Positions 49,425 through 58,271 of a stretch of DNA of 64,000 nucleotides are shown piece by piece. The notes below the pieces were generated by a model. The model was not told the DNA's origin and made no database searches. It saw only the letters and a list, made by a program, of their open reading frames with translations. This DNA comes from Pseudomonas grandcourensis. Its GTDB lineage: Bacteria > Pseudomonadota > Gammaproteobacteria > Pseudomonadales > Pseudomonadaceae. Numbering within the stretch: position 1 is the stretch's first letter; every line of letters begins with the position of its first letter. The stretch is from contig NZ_CP150919.1 of assembly GCF_039909015.1 (NCBI RefSeq), positions 5,742,501 through 5,806,500 on the forward strand. Reading direction: 5' to 3'. The position numbers and the translations under genes are program-made.

Positions 49425-50330
49425 TCAGGCGCGGATCACCGCCTCCGGGAAGTCCTGCTCCAGCTCGCTCTTGAGCCAGTCGATAAACCACGCCACGTCC
49501 GCCGAGAGCTCGGCGGACGGCGTCAGCACCCGATAGCTTTCCAGCTTCACTTGCGCGTCCACCACCCGCACCAGCTTGCCGCTATGGAGTTCCTCGCGCA
49601 CCAGCACCTCGTTGGCCAGCGCGATGCCCTGCCCGCTCTCGGCCACCGACAATGCGTGGTCGTTGTTGACGTAGAGCATGTCCGAATTGAGGTGGATGTC
49701 GAGGTCGTTGGCGGCGAACCACAGGTTCCACCACTCGCCGTCATCGACGTGGATCAGGTTGTGCTTCACCAGGTCCGCGGGGCTGTCGATGGGCTCGACG
49801 CTGGCCAGATAATCGGGGGAACAGATCGGAAACACTCGAGGACAAATCAGGCTGGTGCGCGAGTGGGCGTATTGGCCGTCCACCCCGTAGACGATGCCCA
49901 GGTCAGCGCTTTTGCCATCCACTTCGGTGAAGGTCGAATTGGGTTCGATGGCGAACTTCAAGCCCGGGCGCAGATGACGCATGGCCTCGATGCGCGGCAT
50001 CAGCCAGCGCTTGGCGAACCCCGGCACCACCATGATGCGCAGCCAGCGTTCGGCGTGTTTTGGCTGCGCCTCTTTTCCGGCCTCGATGATCAGCTGCAAG
50101 GCGGCGGTGATCTTGCGGTGGTACTTCTCCCCCGCCACCGTCAGGTTGACCCCGCGAGAGGTGCGCTCGAACAGTTGGATGCCCAGCCAGTCTTCCAGCA
50201 ACTTCACGTGGCGGCCGATGGCCGGCTGGGTCACGTGCAGGGCCTTGGAGGCTTCGACATAGCTGCCCAACCGGGCCGCGGCATCAAAGGCACGCACCGC
50301 GTTGAGCGGCGGCAAACGGTGGTCAGGCAT
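49425..50330 (-). CDS. LysR-family regulator (GcvA-like)
   Basis: 301 aa from ATG 50330 (MPDHRLPPLNAVRAFDAAAR). HTH in the first 65 residues with SYVEASKALHVTQPAIGRHV, then a LysR substrate domain. The PPLNALRAFEAAAR-like opening is typical of the GcvA subgroup. Divergent from the importer-amidase genes (ATG 50559), so it most likely controls them and itself; a 21-bp palindrome lies directly upstream of it. Confidence 0.92.
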   Translation of the reverse strand: MPDHRLPPLNAVRAFDAAARLGSYVEASKALHVTQPAIGRHVKLLEDWLGIQLFERTSRGVNLTVAGEKYHRKITAALQLIIEAGKEAQPKHAERWLRIMVVPGFAKRWLMPRIEAMRHLRPGLKFAIEPNSTFTEVDGKSADLGIVYGVDGQYAHSRTSLICPRVFPICSPDYLASVEPIDSPADLVKHNLIHVDDGEWWNLWFAANDLDIHLNSDMLYVNNDHALSVAESGQGIALANEVLVREELHSGKLVRVVDAQVKLESYRVLTPSAELSADVAWFIDWLKSELEQDFPEAVIRA

Positions 50331-50348
50331 GGTTTCCGGGCGCCTTCT

Positions 50349-50369
50349 GCTGTTAAATTTTTTAACAGC
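50349..50369. promoter_or_regulatory. LysR-type operator palindrome
   Basis: GCTGTTAAA-TTT-TTTAACAGC, perfect 9-bp arms, 19-39 bases before the LysR ATG, with a further TGTTAAA half-site at 50375-50381. Contains the T-N11-A core expected of LysR sites. Confidence 0.7.
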
Positions 50370-50558
50370 CCCTATGTTAAAATTGAAGTTTCGCCCCCGC
50401 AACCCCTCGCTGATAATCGATCCACAGCAGAACAAAAAAACAGCTGGTTACAACACCCGAACGCAATCTCGATCCTGCCCAGAAAAATAATATCCATGGC
50501 CCGACGACTCTGCTGTTTTCAGCACGTGCGCAGGCGATGGGGGAATCGGAGGTAACGC

Positions 50559-51677
50559 ATGAATGCCCTGCATTCGCTGCAAACGCTGGCGGTTTCCATC
50601 CGCTCAGTGCGCAAAGTCTACGGCGATCCAAAGACTGGCCCGGTGGCGCTCAAAAGCATCGACCTGGACATTCGCGACAACGAATTCTTCACCCTTCTCG
50701 GCCCTTCGGGCTGCGGAAAAACCACGCTCCTGCGGATGATCGCCGGGTTCGAATTCCCTACCGAAGGCGAGATTCTGCTCTACGGCGAAAACATCGCCGA
50801 TCGCCCGCCGTTCCAGCGCCCGGTCAACACGGTGTTCCAGCATTACGCGCTGTTCCCGCACATGACCATCGCCGAGAACCTGGCCTTCGGCCTTGAGTCC
50901 CACCCGATGGGCAAAGTCCTGAACAAAACGCAAATGGCCGAACGGGTGCGCGAGATGCTCGCCCTGGTGCAGATGGAGCGCTTTGCCAACCGCAAGCCGG
51001 CGCAGCTGTCCGGCGGTCAGCAACAGCGCGTCGCCCTGGCTCGCGCATTGGCGCCGCATCCAAAAGTCTTGCTGCTCGACGAACCGCTCTCGGCGCTAGA
51101 CCTCAAGCTGCGCCAGGCCATGCGCGAAGAGCTGAAAACCATTCAAGCCCGCACCGGCATCACCTTCATCTTCGTCACCCATGATCAGGAAGAAGCCCTG
51201 ACCATGTCCGACCGCATCGCCGTGTTGTCCGAAGGCGAAGTGCAGCAGGTCGGTCGTCCGGAAGACATCTACGAACGCCCGCGCAATCGCTTTGTCGCGG
51301 ACTTCATAGGTGAAACCAACTTCATCGAAGGCACGGTAACCCGCGTCGAAGGCGGCCTGGCCTGGTTCGCCGGCCCGGCCGGTCATCCGCTGCCTGCACA
51401 GCCGTGCAGCGATGTGCGGGTCGGGGCCAACGTCACATTGTCCGTGCGCCCCGAGCGTCTGCATCTGGTACCGGGCAATACCGAATGTGCCTTGCCGTGC
51501 CGGATCGAAGCGCAGATCTACCTCGGCACCGACCTGCAATACCAGGTCAGCCTGAGCGACGGTTCGCGCCTCACCGTGCGCACCCCCAACTGCGTCGACC
51601 AGAGCAAGCGTTTCGCCGTCGGCAGCCAGGCCGGTCTGTTGTTCGACCAGGGCAGCGCCAGCGTCCTGCACGATTGA
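50559..51677 (+). CDS. ABC transporter ATP-binding protein, PotA-like
   Basis: 372 aa after GGAGG. Walker A GPSGCGKTT (about 47-55), signature LSGGQQQRV, Walker B VLLLDEPLSALD, and a C-terminal TOBE domain (about 290-360). This is the CUT1/polyamine class ATPase that energises uptake with the two permeases and the binding protein next to it. Substrate probably a cationic or amide compound. Confidence 0.93.
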   Translation: MNALHSLQTLAVSIRSVRKVYGDPKTGPVALKSIDLDIRDNEFFTLLGPSGCGKTTLLRMIAGFEFPTEGEILLYGENIADRPPFQRPVNTVFQHYALFPHMTIAENLAFGLESHPMGKVLNKTQMAERVREMLALVQMERFANRKPAQLSGGQQQRVALARALAPHPKVLLLDEPLSALDLKLRQAMREELKTIQARTGITFIFVTHDQEEALTMSDRIAVLSEGEVQQVGRPEDIYERPRNRFVADFIGETNFIEGTVTRVEGGLAWFAGPAGHPLPAQPCSDVRVGANVTLSVRPERLHLVPGNTECALPCRIEAQIYLGTDLQYQVSLSDGSRLTVRTPNCVDQSKRFAVGSQAGLLFDQGSASVLHD

Positions 51678-51692
51678 GCACGAGGAATTGCC

Positions 51693-52613
51693 ATGCACGC
51701 TTTACCGATTGCCAACACGCTGGAACGTCGGCGGGCCTTTCAGAGCTTTCTCGGGGTCAGCCCCGCGCTGATCGCCATCGGCCTGTTTCTGATCGTGCCG
51801 ATCCTGATCGTCATCGGTTACTCGCTGATGGAGGCCAACCCCTACGGTGGGGTGAACAAGGTGTTCAGCAGTGACGCCTACACCTCGCTGCTGTTCGAGC
51901 GGCAACTGGATGACAGCCTGGCCTTCGCCGACTCCTACCTGATCATCGCCCTGCGCTCGATAGGTATCGCCGGGCTGACCACTCTCATCACTTTGCTGAT
52001 CGGTTTTCCGGTGGCGGTGTGGCTGGCCATGCAGCCGCCCCACCGCCGCGGTCTGCTGATCTTTCTGATCACCGTGCCGTTCTGGGCCAACCTGCTGATC
52101 CGCACCTATGCGTGGATTCTGCTGCTGCGCAACACCGGGGTGATCAATAACAGCCTGATGGGCCTCGGGGTCATCGACCAACCGCTGCAACTGCTCTACA
52201 CCGACGGCGCGGTGCTGCTGGGGCTGGTTTATACCTACGCGCCCTTCGTCGTGCTGCCGATCTACGCCACCCTGGAAAAAATGGACATCCGCCTGCTCGA
52301 GGCCGCTCAGGACCTCTACGCCGGACGCGTTCGAACCCTGCGCAAGGTGGTGTTACCGATCGCCAAACCGGGAATTCTCGCCGGCGCCATCCTCACCTTC
52401 GTGCCTTGCCTGGGCGCGATGATCGCCCCGGAACTGCTCGGCGGCGGCACGCGGATGATGCTCGGCAACCTGATCTTCCGCCAGTTCAGCGATGCGCGTA
52501 ACTGGCCATTCGGCGCGGCCCTGTCGCTGGTGCTGATGGCGGCGGTGATGTTGGTACTGACGGTGTATGCCTTGCGTGCCGAGCGCCAGCGCATCGCCAA
52601 AGGAGGTGCGTGA
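51693..52613 (+). CDS. ABC transporter permease, PotB-like
   Basis: 306 aa, six hydrophobic segments, and the EAA loop with G near residue 200-215 (LEAAQDLYAGRVRTLRKVVLP, quoted in part: EAAQDLYAGRVRTLRKV). Inner membrane channel half. Its TGA overlaps the next start (TGATG). Confidence 0.92.
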   Translation: MHALPIANTLERRRAFQSFLGVSPALIAIGLFLIVPILIVIGYSLMEANPYGGVNKVFSSDAYTSLLFERQLDDSLAFADSYLIIALRSIGIAGLTTLITLLIGFPVAVWLAMQPPHRRGLLIFLITVPFWANLLIRTYAWILLLRNTGVINNSLMGLGVIDQPLQLLYTDGAVLLGLVYTYAPFVVLPIYATLEKMDIRLLEAAQDLYAGRVRTLRKVVLPIAKPGILAGAILTFVPCLGAMIAPELLGGGTRMMLGNLIFRQFSDARNWPFGAALSLVLMAAVMLVLTVYALRAERQRIAKGGA

Positions 52614-53419
52614 TGATCGGCCTGTTCAAACGCAACACGCTGGGCGTGCAGGACTTCCCCGGCTTCGGCGGATTCAGTTTCCTGTTCTACCTGTACCTCT
52701 ACGCGCCGATCGTGGTGCTGGTGGTGTTCTCGTTCAACGCCAACCAGTCGGCCACGGTGTGGACCGGTTTCAGCCTCGACTGGTATCGCGCGGCCTTCGC
52801 CAACCAGGCCCTGCGCCAGGCGGCCGGCAACAGCCTGTTGATCGCAGTCTGCGCCAGCATGGTCGCCACGGCCATCGCCACCCTCGCCGCCCTCGGCACT
52901 TCACGAGGGGCGAAGTTCAAGGGCCTGCAACTGTCCATGGGCGCGATCATGTTGCCCCTGGTGCTCCCGGAAATCGTGGTCGGCGTCGCCACCCTGGCGC
53001 TGTTCTCCACCATCGGTCTGTCCCTGGGCTACGGCAACCTGATCATCGCCCATACGGTGTTCTGTATTCCGTTTGCCTTTCTGCCGATTCGGGCTCGCCT
53101 GAACGACATGGACCTGTCCCTGGAGCAAGCCTCGGCCGACCTGTATGCCGGCCCGTGGCGGACCTTCCGCAAGGTCACCCTGCCGCTGCTGATGCCGGGG
53201 ATATTCTCCGGGCTGATGCTGGCCTTCATCGTCTCGCTGGATAACTTCGTGATCTCGATGATGGTCTCCCAGGCCGGCACCACGACCTTGCCGATCTTCA
53301 TCTTCGGCCTGTTGCGCATGGGTGTGACACCGGACGTCAACGCCGTCTCGACCCTGATCCTGGGTGTCTCGGTGCTGTTCGTCACCCTTTCCTATCTGCT
53401 GGGCAAAAAGAAAACCTGA
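52613..53419 (+). CDS. ABC transporter permease, PotC-like
   Basis: 268 aa from ATG 52613, with a perfect AGGAGG at 52601-52606 inside the previous gene. Six hydrophobic segments, EAA loop EQASADLYAGPWRTFRKVTL. Partner of the PotB-like subunit. Confidence 0.92.
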   Translation: MIGLFKRNTLGVQDFPGFGGFSFLFYLYLYAPIVVLVVFSFNANQSATVWTGFSLDWYRAAFANQALRQAAGNSLLIAVCASMVATAIATLAALGTSRGAKFKGLQLSMGAIMLPLVLPEIVVGVATLALFSTIGLSLGYGNLIIAHTVFCIPFAFLPIRARLNDMDLSLEQASADLYAGPWRTFRKVTLPLLMPGIFSGLMLAFIVSLDNFVISMMVSQAGTTTLPIFIFGLLRMGVTPDVNAVSTLILGVSVLFVTLSYLLGKKKT

Positions 53420-53446
53420 ACCTTCTACGCACTGTGGGGAAATAGC

Positions 53447-54493
53447 ATGAGCAAGTTGATTGCAAGCATCGGTACTTCGTTGTTCCTGACTTTACCGCTG
53501 ACCATGGCCGGCAGCGTTCAGGCCGCGGAAAAACTCAACGTGGTGAGCTGGAGCGGTTACTTTTCGCCGGAGATTCTCGCCAAATTCCAGAAGCAGACCG
53601 GCATCGAAGTCACCGTCGACTCCTACGATTCCAACGAAACCCTGCTGGCCAAATTGAAACAGGGCGGTGCCGGTTATGACGTGGCGATCCCGTCGCACCA
53701 GTTCGTGCCGATCCTGATCAAGGAAAAACTGCTGGAGCGCTTCGACCCGGTCAACGAGCCCTACTACGCCAGCGTCGTCGACAACCTGAAAAAACCCACC
53801 TGGGACCCGGAAGGCGCTTACTCGGTGCCGTTCATCTGGGGCACCACCAGCGTGGTGCTCAACACCGAGCGTTACAAGGGCCCTGCCGACAGCCTCAAGG
53901 TGCTTTACGAGCCGCCGGCCGAGCTGCAAGGGCGGATCAACATGTTCGACTCGGTCAGCGACATGGTGGACATGGCCAGCCTGTATCTGAACATCCCGCT
54001 GTGCAGCGAAGACCCGAAGCAGATGCAGCAAATCCTGACCCTGCTCAAGGCGCAGAAACCTTTCGTCAAGACCTACAGTTCCAAGGCCGGTTCGATCCGC
54101 GAAAACCTCGCCTCGGGTGAAATCGACATGTCGACCTTCTGGGGCGGCTCGTCGATGCGCGCCCGGGAGATGAAACCGAGCCTGAAATACCTGTACCCGA
54201 AAGAAGGTGTGCTGGCCTGGGTCGACAACATGGTCATCCCGACCGGCAGCAAGAACCCGGCGAACGCCAAGGCCTTCATCGCGTTCCTCAGCCAGCCTGA
54301 AAACGCGGCGATGACCCAGAACTTCCTCAAGCACCAGAGCCCGATCAGGGGTGTGGAACCGTTCCTCGATGCGGGCCTGAAGGACGCGCCGGAGCTGCAC
54401 ATTCCCGAAGGCACCAACGTGGTGTTCAGCAAGACCTGCGGCGAAGGCGCGATCCGCCTGGCCGATCGTCTCTGGACCAACCTGATGCGTTGA
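53447..54493 (+). CDS. Extracellular solute-binding protein, PotD/PotF-like
   Basis: 348 aa. Signal peptide to about residue 26 (Ala-Gln-Ala cleavage site); the mature protein starts EKLNVVSWSGYFSPEIL, the opening of the spermidine/putrescine binding family. Delivers the substrate to the PotBC permeases from the periplasm. Followed by a terminator before the amidase. Confidence 0.92.
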   Translation: MSKLIASIGTSLFLTLPLTMAGSVQAAEKLNVVSWSGYFSPEILAKFQKQTGIEVTVDSYDSNETLLAKLKQGGAGYDVAIPSHQFVPILIKEKLLERFDPVNEPYYASVVDNLKKPTWDPEGAYSVPFIWGTTSVVLNTERYKGPADSLKVLYEPPAELQGRINMFDSVSDMVDMASLYLNIPLCSEDPKQMQQILTLLKAQKPFVKTYSSKAGSIRENLASGEIDMSTFWGGSSMRAREMKPSLKYLYPKEGVLAWVDNMVIPTGSKNPANAKAFIAFLSQPENAAMTQNFLKHQSPIRGVEPFLDAGLKDAPELHIPEGTNVVFSKTCGEGAIRLADRLWTNLMR

Positions 54494-54500
54494 TCTCTAC

Positions 54501-54528
54501 CGCCCCGACGCGATGACGGGGCGTTTTT
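54501..54528 (+). terminator. Terminator between the binding protein and the amidase
   Basis: CGCCCCG (54501-54507) pairs with CGGGGCG (54517-54523), followed by five T. It would lower, not abolish, transcription into the amidase, giving more transporter than enzyme. Confidence 0.88.
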
Positions 54529-54553
54529 CCAGCCGTCTGAAAGGCCGCTTGCA

Positions 54554-56008
54554 ATGAACTCTAATAACATCAGCGAACTGGTCCTGTTGCAGGCCCACGA
54601 GCTCGCCGAACGCATCCGCCTGCGCCAGGTTTCCTGCCGGGAAGTGATGCAGACTTATCTTGCCCACATCGAACGCTTCAACCCGCAGGTCAATGCGCTG
54701 GTGAGCCTGCAAGCGCCAGAAGACCTGCTGGCCCAAGCCGATATCCGCGACGCCGAACTGGCGAAAGGTCATTACCGTGGCTGGATGCATGGCTTGCCCC
54801 ACGCGATCAAGGACTTGTCCCTGACCCGCGGCATCCGCACCACCCTCGGTTCGCCGCTGTACAAGGACTTCATCCCCGAGCGCGACGGCATCATGGTCGA
54901 GCGGATCAAGGCCGCCGGCGCAATCATCATCGGCAAGAGCAACACCCCGGAATTCGGCCTCGGTTCGCAAAGCTATAACCCGTTGTTCGGCGCGACCGGT
55001 TGCGCCTACGACCCGAGCAAGACCGCTGGCGGCAGCAGCGGTGGCGCGGCGGCGGCGCTGGCCATGCACCTGGTGCCGGTGGCCGACGGCAGCGACATGA
55101 TGGGCTCGCTGCGCAACCCGGCGGCGTTCAACAACATCTTCGGTTTCCGTCCCTCCCAGGGCCGCGTGCCCTTCGATGACAGTGCCGATCTGTTTATCGA
55201 CCAACTCGGCTACGAAGGCCCCATGGCCCGCAGCGTGCGCGATGCCGCGTTGCTGTTGTCGGTGCAGGCCGGAGCCGATGCGCGGGCGCCACTGTCCATT
55301 GCCGAATCGGGTAACGCCTTTGCCGCGCCGCTGGATCGGGACTTCAAAGGCGCGCGTCTGGGCTGGCTCGGCGACTTCAACGGCTACCTGCCGATGGAGC
55401 AAGGCATCCTCTCGCTGTGCGAGAAGGCCTTTGCCGACTTCGAAAGCCTGGGTTGCCACATTGAACCGGTTCAGTCCGAATTCGCGCCAGAGAAGCTGTG
55501 GAGCAGTTGGCGGACGTTGCGCCACTGGATGGTCGCTGGCTCGTTGGGTGCGACTTATGCCGACCCGCAAAAACGGGCGCTGTTGAAACCGGAAGCCTGC
55601 TGGGAAGTGGAGAACGGCCTGAAACTCTCGGCCACCGATGTGTTTGCCGCCTCGGTGACGCGCAGCGACTGGTATCGGGCGATCTCCAGGCTATTCGAAA
55701 AATACGACTACCTGCTGCTGCCCAGCGCCCAGGTGTTCCCGTTCGATAAAGCCCAAGCGTGGCCAACGTCCATCGAAGGCGTGACCATGGACACTTATCA
55801 TCGCTGGATGGAAGTGGTAATTCCCGCCACGCTGTCGGGCTGCCCGGTGGCCAACGTGCAGGTAGGCTTCAACCAGAACGGTTTGCCCATGGGCCTGCAA
55901 ATCATCGGCAAACACCAGGCCGACTTCGCTGTCCTGCAATTGGCGCACGCGTACGAACAGGCCAGTCGTTGGTTCCAACGCTGCCCTTCGCCGCTGCTCG
56001 GAAGGTAG
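54554..56008 (+). CDS. Amidase (amidase-signature family)
   Basis: 484 aa. Catalytic Lys86 in HAIKDLS, cis-Ser161 in TAGGSSGGAAAAL, and nucleophile Ser185 in GSDMMGSLR: a complete Ser-cisSer-Lys triad. Hydrolyses a carboxamide to acid and ammonia (or amine) in the cytosol. The linked PotABCD-type importer suggests the amide or amine-containing substrate is taken up by it and then cleaved. Substrate unknown. Confidence 0.92.
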   Translation: MNSNNISELVLLQAHELAERIRLRQVSCREVMQTYLAHIERFNPQVNALVSLQAPEDLLAQADIRDAELAKGHYRGWMHGLPHAIKDLSLTRGIRTTLGSPLYKDFIPERDGIMVERIKAAGAIIIGKSNTPEFGLGSQSYNPLFGATGCAYDPSKTAGGSSGGAAAALAMHLVPVADGSDMMGSLRNPAAFNNIFGFRPSQGRVPFDDSADLFIDQLGYEGPMARSVRDAALLLSVQAGADARAPLSIAESGNAFAAPLDRDFKGARLGWLGDFNGYLPMEQGILSLCEKAFADFESLGCHIEPVQSEFAPEKLWSSWRTLRHWMVAGSLGATYADPQKRALLKPEACWEVENGLKLSATDVFAASVTRSDWYRAISRLFEKYDYLLLPSAQVFPFDKAQAWPTSIEGVTMDTYHRWMEVVIPATLSGCPVANVQVGFNQNGLPMGLQIIGKHQADFAVLQLAHAYEQASRWFQRCPSPLLGR

Positions 56009-56055
56009 ATTTTGATAAACGGTTGAAAGCGTAGAGAAATATTTTAGATTTATGC

Positions 56056-56084
56056 TTGACGCATCCCCGTTACCGGTGAATAAT
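56056..56084 (+). promoter_or_regulatory. Promoter of tRNA-Met
   Basis: TTGACG (56056-56061), 17-base spacer, AATAAT (56079-56084), then a GC-rich discriminator GCGCGCC, the pattern of stringently controlled stable RNA genes. Start predicted near 56091, five bases before the tRNA. Confidence 0.8.
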
Positions 56085-56095
56085 GCGCGCCACTT

Positions 56096-56172
56096 GGCTA
56101 CATAGCTCAGTTGGTTAGAGCATAGCATTCATAATGCTGGGGTCCGGGGTTCAAGTCCCTGTGTAGCCACCA
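56096..56172 (+). tRNA. tRNA-Met (anticodon CAT, elongator)
   Basis: 77 nt with encoded CCA. Acceptor GGCTACA / TGTAGCC; anticodon loop TTCATAA; D-arm GCTCAGTTGGTTAGAGC. It is the elongator type: the acceptor starts with a paired G1, unlike initiator tRNA, and the body differs from tRNA-Ile2. Confidence 0.95.
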
Positions 56173-56180
56173 AGTACTAA

Positions 56181-56213
56181 AAACGGCTTACCGCAAGGTA
56201 GGCCGTTTTTTTA
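56181..56213 (+). terminator. Terminator of tRNA-Met
   Basis: 12-bp stem at 56181-56192 with 56197-56208 (one G-U pair), GCAA loop, and a T run. Confidence 0.9.
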
Positions 56214-56228
56214 TGCCCCGAGAAAAGT

Positions 56229-56263
56229 ACGGGGCGACAACAGGAAATCCTGTGCCGCCCCGT
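56229..56263 (-). terminator. Hairpin behind the aru-type operon
   Basis: ACGGGGCG (56229-56236) pairs with CGCCCCGT (56256-56263), with an inner ACAGGA/TCCTGT helix. On the minus strand it is followed by CTTTTC, a weak U tract, after the aminotransferase gene. Confidence 0.5.
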
Positions 56264-56340
56264 TGACGTTATTGCCCCGGATTGGAATGGCTGCCAAGTC
56301 CGACAGGGACTGATGCCCTACCCCCGTGGCAGCCGCACCA

Positions 56341-57519
56341 TCACTTCGAGCGAAGGCGTTCGATGAAGCCTGCGATTCGACCGCAGGCATCGCTGAGCGC
56401 TGCGTCGGATACCGTGAACGAGATGCGTACGAAGCCAGCGGTGCTGGTGCCAAAAGCGCTGGCATCGAGTACGGCAACACCGGTTTCACGGAACAGTTGC
56501 CAGGCAAAGTCCGTGCTCGACAGGCCCGTCTCACGCACATCCACCAGCATGAACATGCCAGCCTCAGGCACCTTGCACTTGAGCAGCGGCACATGGCGCA
56601 AACCTTCGGCCACCAGGTCTCGACGCCGACGGTAAAGAGCCCGCCCTTCCCCGACCACTTGCTCATCCAGTTCCAGCGCCTTGAGCGCAGCGGCCTGAAT
56701 GAACCCCGGCAAGCCGTAGAGCATGCACAGCAACAGGTTATCGAGGTGACCGATCAGCTCTTGCGGCCCCACCACCCAGCCGACTCGCCAACCGGTCATG
56801 GCGTGGGATTTAGACAGGCTGTTCAAGATGACGGTGCGCTCGGCCATGCCCTCAAGGGTGGCCACGCTCTGGTGCGGACGGTCATAGGTGAGCTGACCAT
56901 AGACTTCGTCGCTGATCACCCACAGGTTATGGCGTTGAGCGATCAGCGCAACGGCCTCCAGTTCCTCGCGGGTGTAGACGTTGCCGGTAGGGTTGTTCGG
57001 CGTGGCCAAGGCAATACCACGAGTCTTGTCGGTGACCACCGCTTCGAGCGCGGCCAGGGTCAGGCGGAAGTCTTCTTCGGCCGGCTGGGCAATCGGCACC
57101 AGGCGTGCGCCGGAGGCCTGGATGCTCGCCTCGTAGGTCAGGTACATGGGCGCGGGCACCAACACTTCATCGCCTTGCTCAAACAGGCACATGGCCGTGG
57201 CGTACAAACCGTTCTGCGCACCAGCGACCAATGCCACGTTGTCGGCAGACACAGACTGACCCAGCAACGCCGATTGCTTGGCAGCAATTGCCTCGCGCAG
57301 GGCCGGGCGCCCGATCACGTGGGTGTAGTGGGTGTCGCCCTCATGGATCGCCTGAACCGCTGCCGCGCAGATTTCATCGGCCGTGGCAAAGTCCGGGTCG
57401 CCGATGCTCAACACGATCGCATCTTCACCGCGAGCCTGTGCATCACAGGCCGCGTAGTGAATGTCCCAGGCGGTGACGGTTTCGCCGCTGATGCGTTTGA
57501 CCATGGACGAATATTTCAT
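56341..57519 (-). CDS. aruH: Pyridoxal phosphate-dependent aminotransferase, AruH-like (arginine--pyruvate)
   Basis: 392 aa, full length. PLP Lys237 in SLSKSHAMTGWRVGW; NNPTG (175-179) and SDEVY (203-207) are the usual class I contacts. It resembles P. aeruginosa AruH in length and in the SLSKSHAMTGWRVGWVVGP stretch. AruH moves the amino group of L-arginine to pyruvate, giving 2-ketoarginine. It is the last gene of a seven-gene operon whose first gene is the next-step enzyme AruI, which supports the name. Confidence 0.85.
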   Translation of the reverse strand: MKYSSMVKRISGETVTAWDIHYAACDAQARGEDAIVLSIGDPDFATADEICAAAVQAIHEGDTHYTHVIGRPALREAIAAKQSALLGQSVSADNVALVAGAQNGLYATAMCLFEQGDEVLVPAPMYLTYEASIQASGARLVPIAQPAEEDFRLTLAALEAVVTDKTRGIALATPNNPTGNVYTREELEAVALIAQRHNLWVISDEVYGQLTYDRPHQSVATLEGMAERTVILNSLSKSHAMTGWRVGWVVGPQELIGHLDNLLLCMLYGLPGFIQAAALKALELDEQVVGEGRALYRRRRDLVAEGLRHVPLLKCKVPEAGMFMLVDVRETGLSSTDFAWQLFRETGVAVLDASAFGTSTAGFVRISFTVSDAALSDACGRIAGFIERLRSK

Positions 57520-57568
57520 ATGAAACTCCTTATAAGCCCTTGGGCCGATGTATCCATCGACCTTGAAG

Positions 57569-58258
57569 TCAGGCCTGACGTTGCGGCGTTTTGCCTATCC
57601 GGGCAAAACCTTGCTCAATGACAATCGCCAGGATGATGTAGATCACCGCCACCACCAGCAGCGGCTCATAGACGCGCAATGTTTGCGAACGCACCAGGTT
57701 TGCCGCCCCCAGCAGGTCGGTGACCGCCACGGTCGAGGCCAGTGCCGTGGCCTTGAGCAGCATCACGCTTTCCCCGGCCAATGTCGGACGCAGCATCTGC
57801 AAGGCGCGCGGCATCCACACCCGGCGCAACACCAGCCAAGGGCGCATGCCGTAGGCCCGTGCGGCTTCCAGTTCGCCACGCGGTACCGCGCGCAAGCCAC
57901 CGCGCAACACTTCACCGACGTACGCGGAAACGCTCAAGGTCAGCGCGAACGCCACGTACCAGAAGCCTTCTCGCAAGTACGGCCAGAACATACTGCCGCG
58001 AATCAACGGGAAGCTCGCAAAAACACTGCCCACGCCGTAGTACAACACGTAGATCTGCACCAGCAGTGGCGTCCCCCGCAGCACGCTGGTGTAAAAGCGC
58101 AGGCCGTTGGATAGGAAGCGGTTCTTCGACAAGCGCCCGAGCGCCACAAGCACTGCCATGAAAAAGCCGATAACCCCGGAGATCAGCAACAGCTGCAGGG
58201 TCAGTCCGGCGCCCTTGACCAGCTCCTGGTAAAAATTGCCCAGCCAATGAAAGTCCAT
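57569..58258 (-). CDS. Polar amino acid ABC transporter permease (HisM-type)
   Basis: 229 aa, five hydrophobic segments, and the EAA loop LEAARAYGMRPWLVLRRVWMP. Second permease of the arginine-type importer; 13 bases after the first permease. Paired with the binding protein and ATPase in the same operon. Confidence 0.92.
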   Translation of the reverse strand: MDFHWLGNFYQELVKGAGLTLQLLLISGVIGFFMAVLVALGRLSKNRFLSNGLRFYTSVLRGTPLLVQIYVLYYGVGSVFASFPLIRGSMFWPYLREGFWYVAFALTLSVSAYVGEVLRGGLRAVPRGELEAARAYGMRPWLVLRRVWMPRALQMLRPTLAGESVMLLKATALASTVAVTDLLGAANLVRSQTLRVYEPLLVVAVIYIILAIVIEQGFARIGKTPQRQA

Positions 58259-58271
58259 ACTCGCCCTCCCC

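Noticed and set aside
56096-56172. tRNA-Met as attachment site of an integrated element
   Set aside because: No repeat of the tRNA 3-prime end and no integrase were found in the window.
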